From Mesostigma viride (Eukaryota > Streptophyta > Mesostigmatophyceae > Mesostigmatales > Mesostigmataceae), in contig RPFO01000178.1 in the NCBI GenBank assembly GCA_009746045.1, positions 1 through 40,000 on the forward strand: DNA of 40,000 nt, read 5' to 3'. The notes beneath the pieces were generated by a model. The model had not been told where the DNA came from and did no database searches. It worked only from the letters and a program-made list of their open reading frames with translations. Shown in pieces: positions 30,801-36,510 of the stretch (position 1 is its first letter; each line of letters opens with the position of its first letter). The position numbers and the translations under genes were made by a program.

Positions 30801-33300
30801 CCCTGCCCCCCCCTTGCCCCAGACAGCCCCCCATCCAAACCCCTACCTTCTTCTGGTGCTCCGTGCGCTTGGCCTCCAGCCTGGCCTCCAGCTTGAGCGC
30901 CTCCTTGTCCCACTTGGCCTTAGCCTTCTTGCGCTCCTTGACGCTCTCCTCCACGCGCATGTGCGCGCGCGCCACGTCCGCCAGCTCGTCGTTTAATGAC
31001 GAGATGGAGCGCGAGAGGCCCTCCATGTCCTTGCGCGCGTGGTAGAGCCGCCACAGGAACAGCTGCTTCTTGGCCGATACCTGGCAGTGCGCGGCAGGGG
31101 GGTGGCCAGATATGTTGTGCAGGGGGGAGACAAGGACGGGCAGCACACCATGTAGCAAAGGGACGCCAGTTGTAGAGGTACACCATAGCAAAGGCTTAGA
31201 TGATGGGGGTATGTTCACCGTAGCACAGGTTGAAGCCATGGCATGCAGGACCATGGGACGTCATCGCAAAGATTTGATGGAGCCTATCGATAAGACCTCC
31301 ATGCATCGCGCATGTTCGCAGGAGGCTTGGCCTCCCCATGCCGGTTTGCCCTGTGCCATGCCCCCTGGGCGGTTTGTCCTATTCCAGGCCCCGCGCGCAA
31401 GCTGCCAAGCAGGAGCCCCGGCCAACAGCTCGGCGCCCCTGCCACAAGCGGACGCCCTGCCAATGACATTGCCCACAAGGTGCACCTTGGAATAGCACAG
31501 GGACGTCCCAGGAATCCCTAGCCCTGCCGTGCTAGTGCCATACACAGACGGGTGTTCGACAGGTGTTCGTGGGGCGTGGGGCGTGCGGTGCCACAAAGGC
31601 AAGCACGCCGACTGACCAGTGCTAGTGCACGCGCCTGTCACAGTGACGCCAGCGCGGGATTCCATGTGACCTGCCTTGAGACACGATGACCTGCCTTGAG
31701 ACACAGTGACCTGACTTAAGACACAGGCATTAAAAGCTTCCCTGACTGCTATATGTAGACCCTAAACAGGTGCACTTTCAGTAGGGGATTTATGGGCCGT
31801 GTGAGAAGCAAGTGCAGAAACAACAAAGGCATCAGCCGGGCGCTATGACAGGCTGCCAAACGCACGTGCCTTCCCCCCCCCTCGCCACCAGCTGGCACCC
31901 TGCAGCATGTGTCAGTACATCAGCTACAAAACATGGCATGCAGGGTGCAAGCCCACATAAAGAAGGCATGGCACAACACCTCCATGGGATTCCCCCCCTA
32001 CGCCTCAAGCGAACGTCGCTACCATAAATCATACCTAACATGTATAGAACTGCACCTAGATCCTAGCAAACCGACCCCTCGTTGCCCAAACGATAGAGTC
32101 GTCCTTGGACAGTTTCAACGGCATAGCTGCCTCACTAATGCACCACACTTTTTGCTGACGACCGCCACCCCTGCCCACTGCTGCCAACTGTCAACCAGCA
32201 CGGGGGGTCGCCCTCGCGGAGCCTAGACGAGCCCGTGCCTACCATCTGCTCTTCCAGCTCCATGCGGTGCTCCGCCTCTCCCTCCTGCTTCTTGCACTGC
32301 TTGCGCTACCCCCTCACCCTACCCCTCACCCGGGCCCATCCCTACCATCTGCTCCTCCAGCTCCATGTGGTGCTCCGCCTCCTCCTTCTGCTTCTTGCGC
32401 TGCTTGCGCTCGCCCGCGATCCCTTTTTTCTTCTGGAAACTGAACGCCACGCGGCTCTCCGCTGCCTTCTTCTCCTCCGCCAGCTGCTCGTAGTCTTTTT
32501 TTAGCTCGTCTGAGCCAGAGATCTTCTCGATGAAAGCCGTCAGCTCCAGGGGCGACTTGCTGGCGATTGACTCCACGTCCCCCTGTGTGCGGCCGCGGCA
32601 GTGGCAGGATAGGCAACCGTAGCCACATTTCTGTTATCGAGGAAAACTGCACAGCAAGCAAGCAGCTTCTAATAATTTGCCTGTGTTGCAACGCCACTAT
32701 AATGTGCACTTTATCTATTTAACAAAATGATTTAGTAGCAAGGTCATTCTATGCTCATGTGCTGCCTGGAATTCACACGCTTTCATAGGCGCAAGGGTCC
32801 TCTAAACCAGTCTGCAGATACACTGCAAAATAGCAAAAATAACTGATATAGTTGCTCACCTGGAACACAAGAAAATTCCTAGCTTTCACGAGAATTCCCA
32901 GGCTTTTCAGCTTGTCGTTGTATGCGTCCCACGAAACTGCTCTGTCGTTTATTTTGTAATCGGAGACGCCCGCGGCAGAGATTCCCCTGTAAAAGTGCAG
33001 CTCCTCCCCGTCCTCGGTGAGATAGACAAGCTTCACGGACGCCTTACGCCGCTGGCTCGGGTCAACTTCAACGGCGTAAATCAAGTCCTTCAGTTGTGCC
33101 CCACGGAGAGTTGCCGAGCGAACGCCTAGGACAAAGCTGATAGCATCCATCAAATTCGACTTGCCGGCGCCATTCGGACCAATTACTGCAGTGAAGTTAC
33201 GGAAAGGGCCTATAGTTTGGCGCCCCTTGTATGATTTAAAATTTTCAACTTCAAGGCGCTCGATACTCCCCCCTCCCGTCTTTGTCCTCGCAGGACTCAT
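9835..33300 (-). CDS. SMC1: SMC1, cohesin ATPase subunit (19 exons)
   Basis: Encodes the SMC1 subunit of cohesin, the ring ATPase that pairs with SMC3 through its hinge, is closed by a kleisin, and holds sister chromatids and DNA loops in the nucleus. I joined 19 exons with GT-AG introns and consistent phases throughout: 33300-32860, 32582-32346, 31080-30847, 29613-29366, 28128-27945, 27024-26945, 21446-21176, 19995-19761, 19466-19359, 18752-18613, 18012-17923, 17310-17102, 16645-16470, 15992-15883, 15200-15021, 13431-13214, 12664-12413, 11713-11495, 9880-9835. The product is 1225 residues; human SMC1A has 1233, so no exon is missing. Walker A is GPNGAGKS at 41-48 (Ala where most SMC1 have Ser), the hinge lies about 500-660, the ABC signature LSGGEK starts at 1120, and Walker B is FFVLDEVDAALDN at 1144-1156. 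Coiled coils fill the rest. No frameshift or stop was found. Introns are repeat-laden. Confidence 0.97.
9881..11206 (-). other. Intron 18, remaining part
   Basis: Mostly unique sequence. It holds a 15-G run at about 10288-10302 beside TTAATTAACTAATTAA, a short GACGTC-flanked inverted repeat at about 10189-10207 and a GGGGAA/TTCCCC pair near 10225-10251. No further exon is needed between exons 18 and 19. Confidence 0.6.
11207..11494 (-). repeat. Intron 18: 32-38 bp tandem array of the exon 18 donor junction
   Basis: GGGCCACCTACTGGGC-type motifs on the + strand start near 11484 (real junction), 11450, 11413, 11381, 11347, 11313, 11277, 11241 and 11211. On the sense strand most read GCCCAGTAGGTGGCCC, keeping the GTAGGT donor of the exon (GCCAAGTAGGT). 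The intervening CA-rich spacer is shared. Confidence 0.95.
11495..11713 (-). CDS. SMC1: SMC1 exon 18 (residues 1139-1210, N1211 split), Walker B
   Basis: C completes S1138, then FRPSPFFVLDEVDAALDNVN with Walker B Asp1148 and Glu1149, then FQSVVISLKDNFYDKADSLV and GVYRDCDA plus AA. The donor is GTAGGT; read-through would meet an immediate TAG. Phase 2. Confidence 0.98.
12241..12412 (-). repeat. Intron 17: 34-bp tandem array of the exon 17 donor junction
   Basis: The last bases of exon 17 (sense TTGTTCGCCATACACAG) and GTGGGGG are repeated every 34 bp: + strand ACCTGTG motif starts at 12411 (real), 12377, 12343, 12309, 12275, with a decayed copy near 12243. Four of the five copies keep CACAGGTGGGG; one is GTTGGG. 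The rest of intron 17 (11714-12240) shows nothing recognised. Confidence 0.95.
12413..12664 (-). CDS. SMC1: SMC1 exon 17 (residues 1055-1137, S1138 split), ABC signature
   Basis: G completes R1054, then HRRFSEAFQHIQGVIEGIYR, DEPYLAGLKFTAMPPTKRFR and the signature LSGGEKTVAALALLFAIH. Ends with AG before GTGGGG; AG plus the first C of exon 18 gives Ser, matching AIHSYKPAPFF of human. Confidence 0.98.
13214..13431 (-). CDS. SMC1: SMC1 exon 16 (residues 982-1053, R1054 split)
   Basis: PLEEGEAAAMEGELQRKVEA, then the conserved GAPNMKAVEQYEGLKQRERE (human APNMKAMEKLE). Ends FNAVKIE plus AG before GTGGGG, phase 2. Intron 16 (12665-13213) shows only short C runs. Confidence 0.97.
13449..13640. repeat. 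28-bp minisatellite, 7 copies
   Basis: GTGCAAGAGGAGGCGTGGGC is the core; copies start at 13467, 13494, 13522, 13550, 13578, 13605 and 13632. It ends 18 bp before the exon 16 acceptor, giving a C/T-rich sense strand there. Confidence 0.96.
13985..14304. repeat. CCCTATA heptamer array, about 45 units
   Basis: Near-perfect CCCTATA repeats with a few CCCTATG variants, inside SMC1 intron 15. It resembles a telomere repeat by length and phase but differs from the plant CCCTAAA, and it is internal. Confidence 0.97.
14837..15020 (-). repeat. Intron 15: copies of exon 15 tail plus donor
   Basis: GCGCTGCCTCTCG of the exon end (15027-15039) recurs at 14939-14951 with the preceding donor (ACATGTTA for ACGTGTTT). 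A weaker copy lies at about 14837-14870. The rest of intron 15 down to 14305 shows short AGCAGAACAC repeats near 14437-14482 and nothing else. Confidence 0.82.
15021..15200 (-). CDS. SMC1: SMC1 exon 15 (residues 922-981)
   Basis: EAKLDTLKMKVSEILATAEM, a low-conservation stretch, then the conserved WDFAQLDERQRKH, matching the plant FDFSQL motif. Ends before GTGGGT, phase 0. Confidence 0.95.
15605..15882 (-). repeat. Intron 14: about five diverged copies of the exon 14 tail plus donor
   Basis: The + strand motif CTCACCTGCGCGGCGATGGC of the exon end recurs near 15781, 15691, 15660 and 15632, with a shorter likeness near 15842. The copy at 15781 differs by one base over 20 and carries sense CAGGTGAGG. 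Spacing runs from about 25 to 99 bp. The rest of intron 14 (15201-15604) shows nothing recognised. Confidence 0.9.
15883..15992 (-). CDS. SMC1: SMC1 exon 14 (residues 886-921)
   Basis: AG completes E885, then HKGRASEVEAEVKEAAALVA to SKRKKAIAAQ before GTGAGG, phase 0. Coiled coil. Confidence 0.94.
16364..16404 (-). repeat. Intron 13: duplicate of exon 13 tail with a GTATGT donor
   Basis: 105 bp past the true donor the sense strand repeats GAGGAGCTGGAGAAGCTGCA and GGCGGAGCG, reading EELEKLQAERN, then GTATGT. This copy's donor is closer to consensus than GTGCTT at the exon. Read-through from the exon meets a TAG. A CGCTCTAGCTACAG direct repeat (about 16411 and 16439) lies between. The rest of intron 13 (15993-16363) shows nothing recognised. 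Confidence 0.9.
16470..16645 (-). CDS. SMC1: SMC1 exon 13 (residues 827-884, E885 split)
   Basis: G completes Q826, then HGYESQRLKSLADQVAKAQA to SNEELEKLQAELK plus G, before GTGCTT, phase 1. Coiled coil. Confidence 0.94.
16952..17101 (-). repeat. Intron 12: four extra copies of the CAGTGAGTGA donor
   Basis: On the + strand, variants of TCACTCACTGCC start at 17094 (real junction), 17053, 17014, 16983 and 16952, 31-41 bp apart. On the sense strand most read CAGTGAGTG or close to it. The rest of intron 12 (16646-16951) shows nothing recognised. Confidence 0.85.
17102..17310 (-). CDS. SMC1: SMC1 exon 12 (residues 757-825, Q826 split)
   Basis: AKAAALSKERTVATLQGRIH, then VEDRIFAEFSGRVGVSSIRE and FEENALRQRQ, matching [20 protein letters not shown] of human SMC1A. 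Ends with CA of Gln before GTGAGT, phase 2. Confidence 0.97.
17800..17922 (-). repeat. Intron 11: degenerate 19-23 bp repeats from the donor
   Basis: On the sense strand, variants of TACGTGGCCCACCCTC repeat about six times starting right at the donor. Likeness to the exon end is weak, so this may not be a junction duplication. The rest of intron 11 (17311-17799) shows nothing recognised. Confidence 0.7.
17923..18012 (-). CDS. SMC1: SMC1 exon 11 (residues 727-756)
   Basis: Thirty codons, TVTAKKVASLREQIARLKQE then RAAIVPDLES, before GTGCGT, phase 0. Coiled coil. Confidence 0.93.
18043..18130. repeat. TTTGG pentamer array
   Basis: About 17 uninterrupted TTTGG units in intron 10, 31 bp before the exon 11 acceptor (CCAAA on the sense strand). 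The rest of intron 10 (18131-18612) shows nothing recognised. Confidence 0.97.
18613..18752 (-). CDS. SMC1: SMC1 exon 10 (residues 681-726)
   Basis: AG completes E680, then LRTNLERYERELASLGET to IKFAELDV before GTGGGT, phase 0. Coiled coil. The one part of SMC1 where the match to human is weakest, but the phases at both ends fit. Confidence 0.9.
19210..19353 (-). repeat. Intron 9: three extra tandem copies of the exon 9 donor junction
   Basis: The + strand motif CTCACCGTTGACGGCCTGCTCC, in up to 22-base match, starts at 19354 (the real junction) and recurs at 19308, 19262 and 19210, spaced 46, 46 and 52 bp. Each copy keeps sense CGGTGAG; the third reads CGGTGAGTG, a better donor than the first. 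The rest of intron 9 (18753-19209) includes two copies of GCAGCCTTCATCACCGT near 18951-18995. Confidence 0.93.
19359..19466 (-). CDS. SMC1: SMC1 exon 9 (residues 645-679, E680 split)
   Basis: TC completes V644, then VSLDGTLFSASGKITGG and EAKAARWEEQAVN, the hinge-to-coil exit matching VALDGTLFQKSGVISGG of human SMC1A. Ends with one G before GTGAGG, phase 1. Confidence 0.96.
19761..19995 (-). CDS. SMC1: SMC1 exon 8 (residues 566-643, V644 split), hinge
   Basis: Second half of the hinge: YLKDMRMPPMTFVPLATI, MMDVLGYDASLEKAVLFACG, NTVVCDTLDEARQLAHG, matching ALQYACGNALVCD of human SMC1A. Ends with one G before GTGAGG, phase 1. Intron 8 (19467-19760, 294 nt) has only a C run near the donor. Confidence 0.97.
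20431..20712. repeat. 24-bp minisatellite, about 11 copies
   Basis: Unit CTGTCGTCGAGCCAGTCCTC plus ACGC, 24 bp. Because 24 is a multiple of three, several frames stay open, but none resembles a protein. It lies in SMC1 intron 7. Just before it, GCAAGATTTGACGACA occurs twice (about 20390 and 20422). The rest of intron 7 (19996-21175) has an ATT-rich microsatellite at about 20158-20192. Confidence 0.95.
21083..21175 (-). repeat. Intron 7: tandem copies of exon 7 end plus intron start
   Basis: The sense strand repeats TGCATGCAG followed by a G-rich 22-bp spacer three more times after the true donor, with a 30-32 bp period (+ strand motif starts near 21083, 21114, 21146, and 21176 for the exon). 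Confidence 0.88.
21176..21446 (-). CDS. SMC1: SMC1 exon 7 (residues 476-565), coil and hinge start
   Basis: One base completes K475, then AREAQLRARIGEIDGQL, followed by the hinge start VHGRMVDLVKPLHPKYNLAV and MGAQMDNIVVDDQATAKECMQ, strongly matching SMC1 hinges. Ends before GTGGGT, phase 0. Confidence 0.97.
21491..26603. repeat. Giant minisatellite, about 150 units of 33-35 bp
   Basis: One unit contains AACCATCACGTGGGAACAGC then GCGAGTGT and a run of 5-7 G. Unit length varies with the G run (33, 34 or 35 bp), and a shorter 20-bp form lacking AACCATCACGTGGG is scattered through. Otherwise units are almost identical over 5.1 kb. Each full unit holds the palindrome CACGTG. The + strand unit has no stop in any frame, so three overlapping open frames of over 1700 codons arise by chance. 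It fills most of SMC1 intron 6 and stops 43 bp before the exon 7 acceptor. Confidence 0.98.
26604..26944 (-). other. Intron 6, donor-side unique part
   Basis: AT-richer sequence with no coding look. A short direct repeat AACAGTAGCCATA occurs at about 26757 and 26868. No clear copy of the exon 6 donor was found here. Confidence 0.6.
26945..27024 (-). CDS. SMC1: SMC1 exon 6 (residues 449-474, K475 split)
   Basis: Short coiled-coil exon ASIADSQAKLEALRAADAN to HEEAQK plus AA of Lys, before GTGGTG, phase 2. It joins the one leading base of exon 7 exactly. Confidence 0.93.
27100..27140 (-). repeat. Intron 5: duplicate of exon 6 acceptor and start
   Basis: About 105 bp before exon 6, the sense strand has GTGCAG then GCCTCCCTTGCCACC.., reading ASLATARQAK against ASIADSQAK at the real exon start. 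This is an acceptor-side duplication. Confidence 0.85.
27264..27345. repeat. Perfect 39-bp inverted repeat, 4-nt loop
   Basis: 27264-27302 and 27307-27345 are exact reverse complements (39 of 39) around TGTG. The arms are GC-rich, beginning AGGTGTGCTGTTTGACAGGG. It lies in SMC1 intron 5. Confidence 0.97.
27555..27880 (-). repeat. Intron 5: three diverged copies of exon 5 tail plus donor
   Basis: The exon 5 end (GAGAGGGAGGCGGCCGTCAAG, then GT) recurs in diverged form with donors near 27843, 27723 and 27557. The copy at 27722-27764 reads AKAEEREALVK then GTGCAG, close to TKAEEREAAVK then GTGCGT in the exon. Confidence 0.85.
27945..28128 (-). CDS. SMC1: SMC1 exon 5 (residues 388-448)
   Basis: One base completes K387, then KTEAGTKTVKLRSEKDALE through EEREAAVK before GTGCGT, phase 0. 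Coiled coil. Confidence 0.95.
28200..28330. repeat. Degenerate 17-19 bp G-rich repeats
   Basis: Variants of GGGATGAGGGTGCGGGG repeat about six times. On the SMC1 sense strand they form a C/T-rich run about 70 bp before the exon 5 acceptor. Confidence 0.75.
29282..29315 (-). repeat. Intron 4: duplicate of exon 4 tail plus donor
   Basis: 81 bp past the true donor, the sense strand repeats CTCAGC..TAC.ACGA.AAGTG, reading QLSKYYDK against QLSEYNEK in the exon. The remainder of intron 4 (28129-29365) has a 24-bp direct repeat GATGTGTCT.TGCATGCGCCC-like (about 28601 and 28672), an 18-bp repeat (about 28797 and 28815) and a GGGATGAGGGTGC-type repeat at 28200-28330 near the exon 5 acceptor. Confidence 0.85.
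29366..29613 (-). CDS. SMC1: SMC1 exon 4 (residues 305-386, K387 split)
   Basis: Coiled coil from EHEAVAHREAAERHR to ITLGDAQLSEYNE, matching the human LTLEENQVKKYHRLK region. Ends with two bases of Lys before GTGGGT (phase 2); the apparent later donor would break the next exon's frame. Confidence 0.95.
29815..29995. repeat. CA/CG-rich alternating purine-pyrimidine tract
   Basis: Degenerate repeats of ACACGCAC and CATGCACGC, nearly all alternating purine-pyrimidine, within SMC1 intron 3. Such DNA can adopt the Z form. Confidence 0.75.
30465..30806 (-). repeat. Intron 3: copies of exon 3 tail and donor, with a GTGGGG array
   Basis: The exon 3 end (sense GAGCACCAGAAGAAG then GT) recurs at about 30782 and, diverged, at about 30719, both 63 bp apart, and again at about 30465-30481. 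Between the last two lies a nearly pure CACCCC/CACCCCC tract (30484-30722), which in the sense strand is GTGGGG repeated. The rest of intron 3 (29614-30846) has an alternating purine-pyrimidine tract, listed separately. Confidence 0.88.
30847..31080 (-). CDS. SMC1: SMC1 exon 3 (residues 227-304)
   Basis: Coiled-coil segment starting VSAKKQLFLWRLYHARKD, which matches the conserved LQLFKLYHNE region of SMC1. Ends AKRTEHQKK before GTAGGG, phase 0. Confidence 0.95.
31667..31728. repeat. Three tandem copies of a 20-bp unit
   Basis: TGACCTGCCTTGAGACAC begins at 31667 and 31687, with a diverged copy at 31707. It lies inside SMC1 intron 2. Confidence 0.85.
32241..32309 (-). repeat. Intron 2: duplicate of exon 2 tail plus donor
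   Basis: About 67 bp repeat the end of exon 2 and its splice donor, 103 bp downstream in the transcript. The copy would read KQCKKQEGEAEHRMELEEQM and is followed by GTAGGC. Roughly nine in ten bases match. The rest of intron 2 (31081-32345) holds a three-copy 20-bp repeat at 31667-31728 and nothing else recognised. Confidence 0.9.
32346..32582 (-). CDS. SMC1: SMC1 exon 2 (residues 148-226)
   Basis: Begins GDVESIASKSPLELTAFIE after an AG acceptor, the conserved SMC1 head-to-coil junction, then enters the coiled coil and ends MELEEQM before GTAGGG, phase 0. Confidence 0.96.
32860..33300 (-). CDS. SMC1: SMC1 exon 1 (residues 1-147)
   Basis: N-terminal half of the ATPase head: NFKSYKGRQ, Walker A at 41-48, FVLGVRS. 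The ATG at 33298-33300 is the only start that gives the family's usual N-terminus. Ends FLVFQ before GTGAGC, phase 0. Intron 1 (32583-32859, 277 nt) shows no clear repeat. Confidence 0.97.
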
Positions 33301-34299
33301 GGCGGTCGTGACTTATATTAAGACAGACCGTACAAGGAGTTCCAGCTGCAAAAACAGCTGCAACCTTCGCGTCCGATCGTTCGTAAGTAATTGCCTACTT
33401 CAACACGTTCGGCGCAGGACGAACGCCCTAACCTTTTATTGCATCCGCCATGGACCACAGTCAACAGTAAACGCAAGGCCACAGCGCCAAGCCAGCAAAA
33501 TTTGCCATCAAACGCAAAACAGCGTTCCCGCCCTTTTTCGTGCGAAACAAAGGTCAGTAAATTTCGGGGAAATGGGTATATTTTATTAGCCAATTATGGA
33601 CCAAAGAGGTGAGAGGAGAAATGAGTATCAGCGAATCCTAATTTAGGTGGGCACACACACGTGTGGCGGTGACAGGTGAAAGGCTAATAGGGCGCGTAGG
33701 TCAGTAAATTTTATGACACACACACCAGATGTAAACCAGGTTCTGGGCCTCTGTGCAGCATTAGTTGGTTAGTTACTGTAGTTGAATACCACGCGCTCAT
33801 GGGCAGCATACCGTCTAATTTCAGGGATACGCCGATACTGCAAACTGTTGTTGTTGTTGTTGTTGTTGTTGCCCACGCCGCACATGGGCAGGAGAGATTG
33901 GAAAGGCCTTTGACCGTATGTGCTGGGAACACCTGTACAGTAGCCCAACACCCACGCAGAGGTGGGGCACCCCTCTACAGTATAGGTTTACAATACAGTT
34001 GTGAGAAAAAATAGTTAGCTTCCGTGCCGTTGGGACGCATGTGGTTAACCCTTCTGACGCCTTGAAAAGCGCACGAATAATAAGCGCTGCCGGCGTTTTG
34101 AGGCGGCTTGAAGAAAAAAGAACTTACACGGTAATAATAAAGGAGTCCCTGCAAAAAGCAAGTTTTTGCGCATTCGTTATTAATCGTTGCTGCCATTTTT
34201 CTGGATTCTGTTTACGTAGCAAACGGTTCCCTGGTGTGTTCCTGGCGTGAATTCCGTAATAATTGCCTACAGTAAAACTGAGTACACTGTATCAGCCAA
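33301..34299. other. Head-to-head intergenic region, likely two-way promoter
   Basis: 999 bp between the start codons of SMC1 (- strand) and the next gene (+ strand). It contains a TTG microsatellite (33846-33871), the direct repeat GGTCAGTAAATTT (33551 and about 33701) and a CACACGTGTGG palindrome near 33657. No convincing ORF or TATA box was identified. Confidence 0.6.
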
Positions 34300-35058
34300 A
34301 TGCCTCACCATTGCGGACACGTGGACTGCAATGGTGACTCGGTGGGAAAATGTACGAGACAAGTCAAGACAGCCCCACGCGGCTATTGCATTACCTGCCT
34401 GGTGGTCTCGGCCCTGTCACTAGTGCTTTTCACCTCAGCAGCATTATCTGGTTGTGATGCTCTTTTCTCGCTCAAGTACTTCAAGGAGGATGCCCGGGCC
34501 GGTACTGTTGCTGCTGGCAATACTGGCGGAACCGATGGCCGGGGAGCTCGAGAAAACCGTATCGAGATCGCGAAGACCGTCAATCGCGAGTCTGTGGCAT
34601 ATTCCAGCTCCATTGACGGTGTCGACCATGCTACCAAGTCAATTAGCATTTCAACATGGACTAACGAATTACAACAAAATTCCAAGAGTACGGCGGGCAG
34701 ACAGGCATTTTCAAGCCCAATTTATACAAGAATTGCGTCTAGTGCGGGTGAAGAAAATGCTGCAGCTCATGGCGCAGATATGTCTTTGTTTTCTGAAGGT
34801 GCGTATACGGTGCCAGCCACGCCGACATTACCAGTAAAAAATGACGGTGGCCGCCTCGACGTGGGCCGTAATATCGAAAATAGTCTTATAGCGACGCCGA
34901 CGAATTCGAAAGATCATGATCTGCCTGCGAGCTTTACGCGGGGGCGCCGCGCATCTAACTCACGTCGGCCATGGACGGATAAGGGTAACACGGACGACAA
35001 CGCGGATGGCTTGGCGGCCGCAACGTCCTCGCACGCAACTAGGAACATGGATTCGAAG
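34300..35058 (+). CDS. Unidentified membrane protein, first exon
   Basis: True ATG at 34300, 253 codons to DSK before GTATGT. Residues 1-28 are short, polar and Cys/His-bearing (MPHHCGHVDCN); residues about 29-52 (CITCLVVSALSLVLFTSAAL) form a single hydrophobic span; the rest is a Ser/Thr/Ala-rich, low-complexity stem. This is the shape of a type II signal-anchor protein such as a Golgi glycosyltransferase, but no catalytic domain is visible in the window. An alternative donor at 35083 (AG before GTTGAG, phase 2) is possible. The gene diverges from SMC1 and probably continues past the window, with repeat-rich introns. The intron start may itself hold a faint copy of the donor (TTCGAAGGTATGT at 35052 and TTCGAAGTTATGC at about 35092). 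Confidence 0.65.
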
Positions 35059-36013
35059 GTATGTGATTCGGTGCACACATGCAGGTTGAGTTTCGAAGTT
35101 ATGCAAAGTCCCTTTAAAATTTGTTGGCTAAGCATGTATAACATTGCGAGCACTGCTGCTAGGGCAAGGGCTAGAGCAAGGTGCAAGGGCACTTGAGGGC
35201 AAGCTGGAAGACTGGATAACATGTTGGTGTTGTGGAGGGACACGTTGGCGCAATATGCACACATAGGCTAATTGGGGGGCAGATCAAGCAGGACATGCAA
35301 GCCAGCCAGGGGATAGAAAGAGAGAAATGCCAGCTGCTTGAGGGCAAGGGAAAGGAGCGGGCGGGGAAATATATTGAATAGCATAGGAACAGGGAAAAAA
35401 ATAGAGATAGTAGGGGAAATAGGACTTGGACTAGGGAACAGATTGGGACAGCTGGATCAAGTAACATGATCTCGACGGATGTCAGCCTGGAGAGAAAAGC
35501 CTAGTGGGTACCAGAGGCCCTGGGCCAGGGCCCCATGTAGATGGGTCAGATGACTGCCCAAGGGCAAGGCCAAAGGGGAGGCCAACTGGCCAAGGCCCAC
35601 CAGGGATATATTATTAGTATAGTGGTCAAACTGATATTATGTACCGGAAAAGGGCTGGGGCCAGACCAGGGCTGCTGCATCACTGCATGATGCTTCAGCA
35701 CTAGTTAGGGTGACTACTAGGCGAGGGTGAGGGCAATTGCAACTATACATACATGTAGGCATGGGCCAGCCAAGGCCGGGGCCACTGCCAGAGCAAAGCA
35801 GCGGGAAAGAGGGGAAACGAAAAGGGAAAGGGAATTGACTAAGGGCGAGAGTGAGGGCGAGGGCAAAAGCTAGGGCCAGGGCTTTAGGGAATATAGGAAA
35901 GGGAAAGGGACGGAAAGGGGAGGGCAAGAGCATTAGTAGGGCAAGGGCATCAGGGCATGGACAAGCTAGGGCATATGGGAAATGGCAAGCGCAAGGGCGA
36001 CTGGACAATTACT
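35059..36013 (+). other. Purine-rich intron or intergenic sequence
   Basis: From about 35160 the + strand becomes increasingly A/G-rich with scattered GGGCAAGGG, GGGAAAGGG and GAGGGCAA motifs that look like decayed forms of the hexamer array following it. No exon recognised. Confidence 0.6.
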
Positions 36014-36479
36014 GAGGGCAAAGAGCGAGGGCAAGGGCAAGGGCGAGGGCGAGGGCGAGGGCGAGGGCGAGGGCGAGGGCGAGGGCGAGGGCGAGGGCGA
36101 GGGCGAGGGCGAGGGCGCGGGCGAGGGCGAGGGCGAGGGCGAGGGCGAGGGCGAGGGCGAGGGCGAGGGCGAGGGCGAGGGCGAGGGCGAGGGCGAGGGC
36201 GAGGGCGAGGGCGAGGGCGAGGGCGAGGGCGAGGGCGAGGGCGAGGGCGAGGGCGAGGGCGAGGGCGAGGGCGAGGGCGAGGGCGAGGGCGATCGAGGGC
36301 GAGGGCTGGCGAGGGCGAGGGCGAGGGCGATGGCGAGGGCCGGCGAGGGCGAGGGCGAGGGCGAGGGCGAGGGCGAGGGCGAGGGCGAGGGCGAGGGCGA
36401 GGGCGCGGGCGAGGGCGAGGGCGAGGGCGAGGGCGAGGGCGAGGGCGAGGGCGAGGGCGAGGGCGAGGGCGAGGGTGCG

Positions 36480-36510
<31 letters not shown>

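Noticed and set aside
9835-33300. Many + strand ORFs opposite SMC1 exons
   Set aside because: They are shadows of GC-rich SMC1 exons and carry no domains.
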